Positions 1 through 5,703 of a DNA stretch of 5,703 nucleotides are shown here, piece after piece (the first letter of the stretch is position 1; every line of letters begins with the position of its first letter). The DNA comes from Clostridia bacterium (lineage in GTDB: Bacteria > Bacillota > Clostridia > Oscillospirales > Acutalibacteraceae), in contig JAGAZW010000249.1 of the NCBI GenBank assembly GCA_017939855.1, positions 1 through 5,703 of the forward strand. The letters are read 5' to 3'. The position numbers and the translations under genes are program-made. Below the pieces are notes generated by a model. It searched no databases and had not been told where the DNA came from. It worked only from the letters and a program-made list of their open reading frames with translations.

Positions 1-179
1 GGGTAATTGCCGAGAAATACAAAGATTCACTACTTTCTGGCGGTGCTTTAGTTTTTGAAATAGGTGCATCTCAAGGGTCCGACGTAGCCCAAATTATGAA
101 GACACAGGGATTTTCGAACATCCGGATTATAAAGGATTTATCCCAAAACGACAGGGTGGTTTTTGGGACAGTAGATTAG
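1..179 (+). CDS. prmC: Peptide chain release factor N5-glutamine methyltransferase PrmC (HemK), C-terminal fragment
   Basis: Only the last 58 codons are present, read in the frame beginning at base 3 and ending at TAG 177-179; the start lies outside the window. PrmC transfers a methyl group from S-adenosylmethionine to the glutamine of the GGQ motif in release factors RF1 and RF2, in the cytoplasm. The fragment matches the end of the PrmC methyltransferase fold: a strand of the type ALVFEIGASQG, a helix, then the terminal FSNIRIIKDLSQNDRVVFG, which corresponds to the family's usual ending (I.KDL.G.DRVV.G). The SAM-binding and NPPY motifs would lie upstream and cannot be checked. In many bacteria prmC follows prfA (RF1), so prfA may lie just upstream; this is inference. 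The gene ends 42 nt before recA. Two inverted repeats sit at or just after its 3' end. Confidence 0.85.
   Translation, partial: VIAEKYKDSLLSGGALVFEIGASQGSDVAQIMKTQGFSNIRIIKDLSQNDRVVFGTVD
141..168. repeat. Perfect 8-bp inverted repeat at the 3' end of prmC
   Basis: TCCCAAAA (141-148) and TTTTGGGA (161-168) are exact reverse complements separated by 12 nt. The repeat lies inside the last codons of prmC, in the segment encoding the conserved LSQNDRVVFG ending, so part of it may be forced by protein sequence. The right arm overlaps a possible -35 element for recA. There is no following T-run, so it does not look like an intrinsic terminator. It could be an operator, an RNA hairpin or a coincidence. 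Confidence 0.4.
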
Positions 180-191
180 GTAAAATAATAT
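163..191 (+). promoter_or_regulatory. Weak sigma-A-like promoter candidate for recA
   Basis: TTGGGA at 163-168 (4 of 6 to the TTGACA consensus) and TAATAT at 186-191 (4 of 6 to TATAAT) are separated by 17 nt, the usual spacing. Transcription would begin near 198, just ahead of the recA ribosome binding site. The match is modest in an AT-rich stretch, so this is a candidate only. recA might instead be transcribed from upstream of prmC. Confidence 0.22.
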
Positions 192-206
192 ATATCAATA
201 TATTAT
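185..206. repeat. Perfect 9-bp all-A/T inverted repeat in the prmC-recA gap
   Basis: ATAATATAT (185-193) and ATATATTAT (198-206) are exact reverse complements around a 4-nt centre (atca). The repeat ends two bases before the recA Shine-Dalgarno sequence (GGAGG, 208-212) and overlaps the candidate -10 element. It could be a protein-binding palindrome or a weak hairpin in the recA leader. All pairs are A-T, so a hairpin would be of low stability and a chance origin in AT-rich DNA is possible. Confidence 0.45.
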
Positions 207-221
207 CGGAGGTAAATAAAA

Positions 222-1370
222 ATGGCAAAAAAAGCTAATAACTCGACAACCATTGACGTAACAAGCTCAGAGGGTAAGGAAAAGGCACTTTCTACTGCCA
301 TTGAACAGATTGAAAAGCTTTACGGTAAGGGCTCGGTTATGAGATTGGGCGAAAATGCGGCAATGAATGTTGATCATATCCGTACAGGCTCTTTAGCACT
401 AGATATGGCACTCGGTATAGGCGGCGTTCCAAAGGGAAGGATAGTAGAAATTTACGGTCCTGAGTCTTCGGGCAAGACAACCGTTGCGCTTCACTGCGTT
501 GCCGAAGCCCAAAAAAACGGCGGAACCGCTGCGTTCATAGATGTTGAACACGCTTTAGACCCTGTATACGCTGAAAATTTGGGTGTTGACATCGATAGCC
601 TATTGGTTTCTCAACCCGATTCAGGCGAACAGGCGCTTGAAATTGCCGAAGCGCTGGTGCGTTCGGGCGCTATAGACATAATCATAATTGACTCGGTAGC
701 GGCACTGGTTACTAAGGCCGAAATAGAAGGTGAGATGGGCGACAGTCATGTAGGACAACTTGCCCGTCTTATGTCCCAAGCTATGCGTAAGCTCACCGGT
801 GCGCTTTCAAAATCAAACTGCTGTGCCATATTTATAAATCAGTTAAGAGAAAAAATCGGTGTGCTTTATGGAAATCCCGAAACTACTACCGGCGGCAGAG
901 CGTTAAAATTCCATGCGAGTGTAAGAATCGATATTCGCAGAGCAGAAACAATTAAAAACGGCAGCGAACCCATCGGCAGCAGAACAAGAGCAAAGGTTGT
1001 TAAAAACAAGGTAGCTCCACCCTTTAAAGAGGCAGAATTTGATGTTATGTACGGCAAGGGTATCTCTAAAGAGGGAGAGCTTGTTGATATGGGTCTTGAA
1101 TTTGAAATACTCAAACGCTCGGGCGCATGGTTCTATTATGGTGAGAACCGTTTAGGTCAGGGTCGAGATAATGTTAAGCAGCTTTTCGCTGATAACAAAG
1201 ACCTTGCTAAAGAAATAGAAGATAAAATAATGGTTAAGTATAACGAGGTTTTCTCAAAAAAAGACGATCAGTCAAAAAACGATGAGCCTGTTATAATTCC
1301 GGTTGAGGCTGAAGAAAAGGAAATCCCGATTCGCCGAAAGGTCAATATAGACATAGCTGTTGACGACTGA
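222..1370 (+). CDS. recA: Recombinase RecA
   Basis: RecA forms ATP-dependent filaments on single-stranded DNA, catalyses homologous pairing and strand exchange, and stimulates self-cleavage of LexA-type repressors. The protein has 382 residues, a usual length. An N-terminal helix region (about 20-45, with IEKLYGKGSVMRLGE) is followed by the ATPase core. Walker A is GPESSGKT at 79-86; the catalytic glutamate is E109 in FIDVEH (E. coli E96); Walker B is IIIIDSVAAL at 153-162 with D157. Loop L1 lies near 169-177 (EGEMGDSHV) and loop L2 covers about 206-222, with Q207 in the position of E. coli Q194 and GNPETTTGG at 217-225. The C-terminal tail after about 345 is charged and ends in DIAVDD; it also carries an RRK cluster (371-373). 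The start is supported by GGAGG at 208-212, nine nt before ATG. The stop overlaps recX by one base (TGATG), suggesting translational coupling. No canonical Gram-positive SOS box (GAAC-N4-GTTC) is visible in the 221 bases upstream. Confidence 0.98.
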   Translation: MAKKANNSTTIDVTSSEGKEKALSTAIEQIEKLYGKGSVMRLGENAAMNVDHIRTGSLALDMALGIGGVPKGRIVEIYGPESSGKTTVALHCVAEAQKNGGTAAFIDVEHALDPVYAENLGVDIDSLLVSQPDSGEQALEIAEALVRSGAIDIIIIDSVAALVTKAEIEGEMGDSHVGQLARLMSQAMRKLTGALSKSNCCAIFINQLREKIGVLYGNPETTTGGRALKFHASVRIDIRRAETIKNGSEPIGSRTRAKVVKNKVAPPFKEAEFDVMYGKGISKEGELVDMGLEFEILKRSGAWFYYGENRLGQGRDNVKQLFADNKDLAKEIEDKIMVKYNEVFSKKDDQSKNDEPVIIPVEAEEKEIPIRRKVNIDIAVDD

Positions 1371-1996
1371 TGGTTATAATCGATATAAAAAAAGATAAAA
1401 AGCATCAGGCTGCCCTTTGCTTTGACAGCGGCGAGGAAATATTGCTCGACACAGACGTCTTTTCTCATGTTTCACTGCACAAAGGTATGGACTTGAGCGA
1501 TGATCAGCTTTCACAAATTCAATATCTTTCTGAATTTTTAAGAGCTAAATCCAGAGCACTCTGGTATCTTGACCGATGTCAGTATAGCGAAAAGGGGCTT
1601 TGCGAAAAATTAATTGCCGCTAAATTTTCTAAAAAGGTATCGGCGGCGGTTATTAAAAGACTCAAAGAGCTTTCTTTGATTGATGATACAAGGTATGCGA
1701 AAGGACTTTGTGAATATTTAAGCGAGAACAACGTGTCAAAAAGAGAAATATTTCACAAAATGCTCCAAAAAGGCATTCCAAAGGATATTATAACTATTTG
1801 TCTTGAAGAAACCGAGATTGACGAGTCGGCTCAAATCAGAAACATTATCGAGAAAAAATATAAAAATAAACTTTCCGACCGAGTGAGTGTTGATAAGGTT
1901 TATGCGGCGCTCTGCCGAAAAGGTTTTCCCTTTTCGGTTGTAAGAGAGGTAATCAATGAATATGCAACGGAAATCAGATATTCCGACGGAGACTGA
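1370..1996 (+). CDS. recX: Regulatory protein RecX
   Basis: RecX binds RecA and modulates its filament and recombinase activity, usually as an inhibitor, in the cytoplasm. The product has 208 residues. An N-terminal beta-rich extension (about 1-50) like that of Firmicute RecX proteins precedes three-helix RecX repeats. Visible signatures are ALWYLDRCQYSEKGLCEKL (63-81; family pattern AL.YL..R.YS..EL..KL), LIDDTRYA (103-110), the KGIPKDII segment (134-141) and a last repeat with RKGFPFSVV (183-191). The ATG overlaps the recA stop by one base, and no Shine-Dalgarno sequence is visible in the roughly 25 bases before it, so translation probably depends on ribosomes finishing recA. The next in-frame ATG (codon 40) would remove the N-terminal domain, so the overlapping start is preferred. 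It is followed by rimO after 3 nt. RecX families diverge quickly, but position after recA and the motifs make the call firm. Confidence 0.93.
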   Translation: MVIIDIKKDKKHQAALCFDSGEEILLDTDVFSHVSLHKGMDLSDDQLSQIQYLSEFLRAKSRALWYLDRCQYSEKGLCEKLIAAKFSKKVSAAVIKRLKELSLIDDTRYAKGLCEYLSENNVSKREIFHKMLQKGIPKDIITICLEETEIDESAQIRNIIEKKYKNKLSDRVSVDKVYAALCRKGFPFSVVREVINEYATEIRYSDGD

Positions 1997-1999
1997 AAA

Positions 2000-3325
2000 A
2001 TGTATAAAGTTAGTATGGTGTCTTTAGGATGCCCGAAAAATCAAGTGGATGCCGAGATGATGCTCTATTCTCTCAAAGCGGCAGGGTTTCAAATAGGCGT
2101 CGAGGAAGCACAGGCCGATGCAATTATCATTAACACCTGTGGTTTTATTGAACAGGCAAAGGCAGAGGCGATAGAGAATATACTTGAAGCGTCAAGGTAT
2201 AAAACCGAAGGAAGCTGTAAAGCGCTGATTGTCACAGGGTGTCTTGCCGAGCGCTACCGTGATGATGTTACCGAAGAAATTCCGGAGGTGGACGTTTGTG
2301 TGGGGCTAGGCTCAAACAACAATATAGCCGAAATTGTTAAGACTGCCATTGAAGGCAACTGTAAAAACACTTACGGCAGCAAAGAGGATTTAAACCTCAA
2401 TGCCCCCCGTGTCTTAGGTGGACTCCCCTTTACAGCATACCTCAAAATTGCAGACGGCTGCGATAACTGCTGCACCTATTGCGCTATACCGCAAATAAGG
2501 GGCAGAATGAGGAGCCGAACAATAGAGGAATGTGTCGGCGAAGCGAAGCTTCTTGCGCAGTCGGGGGTCAAAGAGCTTATAGTTGTAGCCCAGGATACCA
2601 CCGCCTACGGAATCGACATTTACGGCACATCAAAGCTTCCGGAGCTTTTGAATGAGCTATGTAAAATTGAAGGTCTTAAATGGATAAGAACATTATATAC
2701 ATATCCCGAAAGAATAACCGACGAGCTTTTAGAGACTATTGCAAATCAGGAAAAGATAGTAAAATATCTTGATATGCCCATTCAGCATGTAAACGATAAA
2801 ATTCTCAAGCGAATGAACAGAAAGGGGGATTATCAATCACTTTCAGCCCTTGTTGATAAAATAAGGGATAAGGTAGATGGCATAACCCTTAGGACAACCC
2901 TTATAACAGGATTCCCCGGAGAAACCGATGAACAGTTTTGTGAGCTTCATAATTTTGTTAAGGAAAAATGCTTTGAGAGACTCGGCTGTTTTACCTATTC
3001 CGCAGAAGAAGGCACTATTGCTGCCGAATATGATAATCAGATTGATGAGCAGTTAAAGCAAGACCGTATGGAGCTGATAATGCAGACACAGCTTGATATA
3101 GCGGCAAGAAAAACTCAAGAAAAAATTAATACCGTTCAAACCGTTCTGGTAGAAGGTTGGGACGATTATATAAAATGTTACTTTGGCAGATGCGAGTCGG
3201 ACGCTCCCGAAATAGACGGAAAGGTCTTCTTTATTCCAACCCGTCAGTTAACCTTGGGCGACTTTGTCAAGGTGCAGATAAATGATACCTTAGAATATGA
3301 TCTTTTAGGAGAGATGACAGAATGA
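2000..3325 (+). CDS. rimO: Ribosomal protein uS12 methylthiotransferase RimO
   Basis: RimO is a radical-SAM enzyme with two [4Fe-4S] clusters that adds a methylthio group to the beta-carbon of a conserved aspartate (E. coli D89 in the unprocessed count) of ribosomal protein S12. The product has 441 residues, the usual length, with the three family domains. The N-terminal MTTase domain begins SLGCPKNQVDAEMM and has the auxiliary-cluster cysteines C11, C47 and C81. The radical SAM domain has C154, C158 and C161 in DGCDNCCTYCAIPQIRGRMRSR-type sequence, and later YLDMPIQHVNDKILKRMNR (257-274) and TTLITGFPGETDEQF (299-313). A TRAM domain follows from about 376. The SLGCPKN.VD and DMP.QH forms favour RimO over the tRNA enzyme MiaB. 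The ATG has GGAG at 1988-1991, eight nt upstream. It lies 3 nt after recX and overlaps pgsA by 4 nt. An extra cysteine, C157, sits inside the CX3CX2C motif. Confidence 0.96.
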   Translation: MYKVSMVSLGCPKNQVDAEMMLYSLKAAGFQIGVEEAQADAIIINTCGFIEQAKAEAIENILEASRYKTEGSCKALIVTGCLAERYRDDVTEEIPEVDVCVGLGSNNNIAEIVKTAIEGNCKNTYGSKEDLNLNAPRVLGGLPFTAYLKIADGCDNCCTYCAIPQIRGRMRSRTIEECVGEAKLLAQSGVKELIVVAQDTTAYGIDIYGTSKLPELLNELCKIEGLKWIRTLYTYPERITDELLETIANQEKIVKYLDMPIQHVNDKILKRMNRKGDYQSLSALVDKIRDKVDGITLRTTLITGFPGETDEQFCELHNFVKEKCFERLGCFTYSAEEGTIAAEYDNQIDEQLKQDRMELIMQTQLDIAARKTQEKINTVQTVLVEGWDDYIKCYFGRCESDAPEIDGKVFFIPTRQLTLGDFVKVQINDTLEYDLLGEMTE

Positions 3326-3912
3326 ATACACCTAATAAATTAACACTTGCAAGAATGATAGCAACTCCCGTTTTTATGGCTATTATGCTTATATCCTTTA
3401 ACTACCACTATTTAATATCATTAGTGTTATTTGTGGCGGCATCCCTTACCGATATGATAGACGGAAAAATGGCAAGAAAATATAATATGGTAACAGACTT
3501 CGGTAAATTTATGGACCCACTGGCAGATAAAATGCTCACAACCAGCGCCTATTTGGGCTTTATGTTTATTTACGGTACAACTAAATTCAGTTGGCATATA
3601 GTGGTTATCACATTTATCGTTCTCTTCAGGGAATTCGCCGTTTCTTCAATACGTCTCGTTGCGGTAACTGCCGGCGGCAAGGTAGTAGCAGCTAATATGT
3701 GGGGTAAATGCAAGACTGTGAGTCAGATGGCAGGTATTATTTTTGCATTAGCCGTATATGCTTTAGGGGAGTTTGTTTCTCTGTCTTCGCAAGTTATGAA
3801 CATTCTTGATATTGTAATTATCGCATTATTCTGGCTTTCTGCACTGCTGTGCGTTATTTCGGGCGCTATTTATATATGGGGTGGAAAAGAATATATTGCT
3901 AACGCAAAATAA
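3322..3912 (+). CDS. pgsA: CDP-diacylglycerol--glycerol-3-phosphate 3-phosphatidyltransferase PgsA
   Basis: PgsA is an integral membrane enzyme that joins CDP-diacylglycerol and glycerol-3-phosphate to give phosphatidylglycerol phosphate and CMP, the committed step to phosphatidylglycerol and cardiolipin. The 196-residue product carries the full CDP-alcohol phosphatidyltransferase signature DGx2ARx8Gx3Dx3D: D47, G48, A51, R52, G61, D65 and D69, preceded by D44. PgsA-like segments NKLTLARM (5-12), FREFAVSSIR (102-111) and GKCKTVSQM (128-136) support PgsA over other family members such as phosphatidylserine synthase. About six hydrophobic spans are visible (roughly 13-29, 30-46, 71-86, 92-104, 134-150 and 160-187). 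The ATG is in an ATGA overlap with the rimO stop and has AGGAG at 3308-3312, nine nt upstream. rimO-pgsA adjacency is common in Firmicutes. In Bacillus and many clostridia cinA and recA follow pgsA; here recA and recX precede the pair instead. Confidence 0.95.
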   Translation: MNTPNKLTLARMIATPVFMAIMLISFNYHYLISLVLFVAASLTDMIDGKMARKYNMVTDFGKFMDPLADKMLTTSAYLGFMFIYGTTKFSWHIVVITFIVLFREFAVSSIRLVAVTAGGKVVAANMWGKCKTVSQMAGIIFALAVYALGEFVSLSSQVMNILDIVIIALFWLSALLCVISGAIYIWGGKEYIANAK

Positions 3913-3917
3913 ATAGT

Positions 3918-3923
3918 AGGTGA
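3918..3923 (+). promoter_or_regulatory. Ribosome binding site that decides the cysE start
   Basis: AGGTGA matches the 3' part of the anti-Shine-Dalgarno complement (AGGAGGTGA) and lies 5 nt before TTG 3929-3931. The competing in-frame GTG at 3920-3922 lies inside this site and has no purine-rich site of its own upstream, so TTG 3929 is the better start for cysE. Confidence 0.65.
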
Positions 3924-3928
3924 CAAAT

Positions 3929-4552
3929 TTGTTCGATACACTTAAAGAGGATATTCAGGCCATAAAGGACCGTGACCCTGCGGCTAAAAGCAGTCTTGAG
4001 ATATTTTTGCTGTATCCGGGACTTAAGGCAATAAGAATGTATAGACGGGCCCATAAGCATTATCTTTTAGGGCATAGCTTCCGTGCACGTATGCTCTCTC
4101 AAAGAGCCGCACGAAGATGGGGTATTGAAATACATCCCGGGGCTACTATAGGAAGAAGACTCGTTATTGATCACGGTAACGGTATAGTTATAGGTGAGAC
4201 TGCCGAAATTGGTGACGATGTTCTTATTTACCAGGGCGTAACGCTGGGCGGTACCGGTAAGGATACCGGAAAACGTCACCCTACCGTAGAAAACGGGGTT
4301 ATGATAAGTGCCGGAGCCAAGGTTTTAGGACCAATAGTAATAGGAGAAAATTCCCGTGTGGCAGCGGGCGCGGTTGTGCTTAAGGATGTGCCGCCTAATT
4401 CTACCGTTGTGGGTGTACCGGCACGTGTTGTCAGGCAGGACGGCAAAAAGGTCGATTATAAACCGCTTGATCAGATTCATATTTCCGACCCGGTTCAGCA
4501 GCAGCTTGACCGTCTGCAAGAGCAGATAAACCAACTCAAAGGAGAGAAATAA
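3929..4552 (+). CDS. cysE: Serine O-acetyltransferase CysE
   Basis: CysE transfers an acetyl group from acetyl-CoA to L-serine, giving O-acetylserine, the substrate of cysteine synthase; it is cytoplasmic and usually feedback-inhibited by cysteine. Counted from TTG 3929 the protein has 207 residues, the short form usual in Firmicutes and shorter than the E. coli enzyme. It opens MFDTLKEDIQAIKDRDPAAKS, the family's typical N-terminus; an upstream GTG at 3920 would add three residues. A helical N-terminal domain (to about 65) leads into GIEIHPGATIG (65-75) and a left-handed beta-helix of hexapeptide repeats. Active-site residues are visible: D81-H82 in IDHGNG (E. coli D157/H158) and H117 in KRHPTV (E. 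coli H193), with the VTLGGTGK loop between. VGVPARVV (161-168) closes the fold. The tail after 180 is glutamine- and leucine-rich (QQQLDRLQEQINQLKGEK) and may form a short coiled coil. It abuts cysS with no gap. No T-box leader separates it from pgsA. Confidence 0.95.
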   Translation: MFDTLKEDIQAIKDRDPAAKSSLEIFLLYPGLKAIRMYRRAHKHYLLGHSFRARMLSQRAARRWGIEIHPGATIGRRLVIDHGNGIVIGETAEIGDDVLIYQGVTLGGTGKDTGKRHPTVENGVMISAGAKVLGPIVIGENSRVAAGAVVLKDVPPNSTVVGVPARVVRQDGKKVDYKPLDQIHISDPVQQQLDRLQEQINQLKGEK

Positions 4553-5703
4553 ATGAAAATTTTTAATACACTTACCCGTCAAAAAGATGAGTTCGTACCT
4601 ATAAAGGACGGCGAGGTAAAAATTTATGCCTGCGGACCTACGGTATATAACTATATCCATATCGGAAATGCAAGACCGTTATGTGTATTCGACGTTTTGA
4701 GAAGATACCTAGAGTGGCGGGGCTTTAAGGTGAATTTTGTCCAGAATTTTACCGATATTGACGATAAGCTCATCAAAAAGGCGAACGAAGAGGGTATAAC
4801 TGTACCCGAGGTTGCCGCAAGGTATATTGATGAATTTTGGACCGATGCTAAGGGGCTTAACGTGCGTGAGGCTACCGTTCACCCAAAGGCTACCGAAAAC
4901 ATTGACGAAATTCAAAGAATTATTTCCGAGCTTGTTGAAAAAGGCTATGCTTATGCAGTACAGGGCGACGTTTATTTCCGTTCGAAAAAGTTTGATGAAT
5001 ACGGAAAGCTTTCTCATCAACCGCTGGAGGATTTGGAGGCGGGGGCAAGAATCGCTACCGATGATATAAAGGAAGACCCGATGGACTTTTGTCTTTGGAA
5101 GGGCGCAAAGCCGGGTGAGCCTTATTGGGAATCTCCCTGGGGCAAAGGGCGTCCCGGTTGGCATATAGAATGTTCTGCTATGGCAGGAAGATATTTAGGC
5201 AAAACCATTGACATTCATTGCGGTGGTCTTGATCTTATTTTCCCGCACCACGAAAATGAAATAGCCCAGAGCGAATGTGCTAACGGTTGTGAGTTTGCAC
5301 ACTACTGGATGCACAACGGATTTATAAACGTCGATAACCACAAAATGTCAAAATCATTAGGAAATTTCTTTACCGTTCGTGACGTTGCTGAAAAATACGG
5401 CTATGAGCCGATTAGATATCTGATGATTTCCTCTCATTACAGAGGTCCCATCAATTATTCGGTTGATATTATTGAGCAGGGCAAAAATGCCCTTGAAAGA
5501 CTTTATACCTGCCGAGATAATATTGATTTTGCACTTAAATCTGCCGAAGACTCAGGAGAAATCCCTGCCTTTATTGACGCTCGCAGAAATGAATTCATAG
5601 AGGCTATGGAAGATGACCTCAATACTGCAGATGCTATTGCGGCGCTTTTCTCTTTAGTCAGAGAAATAAACACTGCCATTGCAGACGGCGCTAAAAAGGA
5701 TAC
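4553..5703 (+). CDS. cysS: Cysteine--tRNA ligase CysS, N-terminal 383 codons
   Basis: CysS is a class I aminoacyl-tRNA synthetase that activates cysteine with ATP and loads it on tRNA-Cys in the cytoplasm. The open frame runs off the window edge after 383 codons of an expected 460-480 or so. Visible elements: the N-terminal strand MKIFNTLTRQKDEFVPI; zinc ligand C27 in YACGPTVYNYIHIGNARP; the HIGH-type motif HIGN at 36-39; FTDIDDKLI (66-74); GWHIECSAM (202-210) with zinc ligand C207; GGLDLIFPHHENE (224-236) with ligands H232 and E236; and KMSKS at 264-268. All four expected zinc ligands are therefore present. After about 310 the helical region begins (DDLNTADAIAALF, 354-366). The ATG follows the cysE stop directly (TAAATG) and has AAGGAG at 4539-4544, eight nt upstream. 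cysE-cysS pairing is known from Bacillus and many Firmicutes. The missing end would hold the anticodon-binding domain. Confidence 0.97.
   Translation, partial: MKIFNTLTRQKDEFVPIKDGEVKIYACGPTVYNYIHIGNARPLCVFDVLRRYLEWRGFKVNFVQNFTDIDDKLIKKANEEGITVPEVAARYIDEFWTDAKGLNVREATVHPKATENIDEIQRIISELVEKGYAYAVQGDVYFRSKKFDEYGKLSHQPLEDLEAGARIATDDIKEDPMDFCLWKGAKPGEPYWESPWGKGRPGWHIECSAMAGRYLGKTIDIHCGGLDLIFPHHENEIAQSECANGCEFAHYWMHNGFINVDNHKMSKSLGNFFTVRDVAEKYGYEPIRYLMISSHYRGPINYSVDIIEQGKNALERLYTCRDNIDFALKSAEDSGEIPAFIDARRNEFIEAMEDDLNTADAIAALFSLVREINTAIADGAKKD

Noticed and set aside
115..128. CGAACATCCGGATT, resembling one half of a Gram-positive SOS box
   Set aside because: Only the left GAAC half matches; the right half reads GGAT rather than GTTC, and it lies inside prmC coding sequence.
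141..180. Possible intrinsic terminator after prmC
   Set aside because: The stem is inside the coding sequence and is not followed by a T-run; the downstream bases are mixed and A-rich.
866..1114. 82-codon open frame on the minus strand within recA
   Set aside because: It lies wholly antisense to the conserved recA L2 region, has no family signature, and is best explained as a shadow of recA codon use.
1268..1468. 66-codon minus-strand open frame across the recA/recX junction
   Set aside because: It is antisense to two well-supported genes, with low-complexity composition and no recognisable domain.
3920..3922. GTG as the cysE start codon
   Set aside because: It sits inside the AGGTGA ribosome binding site and adds three residues not typical of the family; TTG 3929 fits better.
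4067..4279. 70-codon minus-strand open frame within cysE
   Set aside because: It is antisense to the CysE beta-helix coding region; the apparent protein has no recognisable features.
4325..4660. 111-codon minus-strand open frame across the cysE/cysS junction
   Set aside because: It spans two convincing genes on the other strand and shows no domain.
4709..5164. 151-codon minus-strand open frame, and an 85-codon plus-strand frame at 4812-5069, inside cysS
   Set aside because: Both lie within the continuous CysS reading frame that carries all catalytic motifs, and neither resembles a protein family.

Overview
The window is a compact, co-directional block of conserved housekeeping genes, all on the + strand, from what looks like a Clostridia-type Firmicute. 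An Oscillospirales/Ruminococcaceae-like gut organism is my best guess. The reasons are the AT-leaning composition, clear GGAG/AGGAG-type Shine-Dalgarno sites, a Gram-positive-style RecA and RecX, a short CysE directly joined to CysS, and rimO next to pgsA. The exact taxon cannot be fixed by eye.

Layout: the 3' end of prmC (release-factor glutamine methyltransferase, 1-179) is followed by the only real intergenic gap (180-221). That gap and the end of prmC hold two perfect inverted repeats and a weak promoter candidate. Then come recA (222-1370), recX (1370-1996), rimO (2000-3325), pgsA (3322-3912), cysE (best start TTG at 3929, to 4552) and the first 383 codons of cysS (4553 to the window edge). 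Junctions are very tight: 1-nt overlap recA/recX, 3-nt gap recX/rimO, 4-nt ATGA overlap rimO/pgsA, 16-nt gap pgsA/cysE, and 0 nt cysE/cysS. I see no terminator inside the block, so recA to cysS could be one transcript, possibly read through from prmC.

Functionally, RecA and its modulator RecX serve recombination and DNA repair. RimO methylthiolates ribosomal protein S12. PgsA makes phosphatidylglycerol phosphate, the committed step to anionic phospholipids. CysE makes O-acetylserine for cysteine synthesis, and CysS charges tRNA-Cys with cysteine. PrmC, RimO and CysS all touch translation; CysE and CysS form a cysteine supply-and-use pair.

I find no mobile element, CRISPR array, RNA gene or evidently undescribed system. 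All complete genes look intact with their key residues. The points worth a second look are the palindromes and missing canonical SOS box upstream of recA, the gene order (recA-recX in front of rimO-pgsA, no cinA), the absence of any leader before cysE-cysS, and the start codon of cysE.
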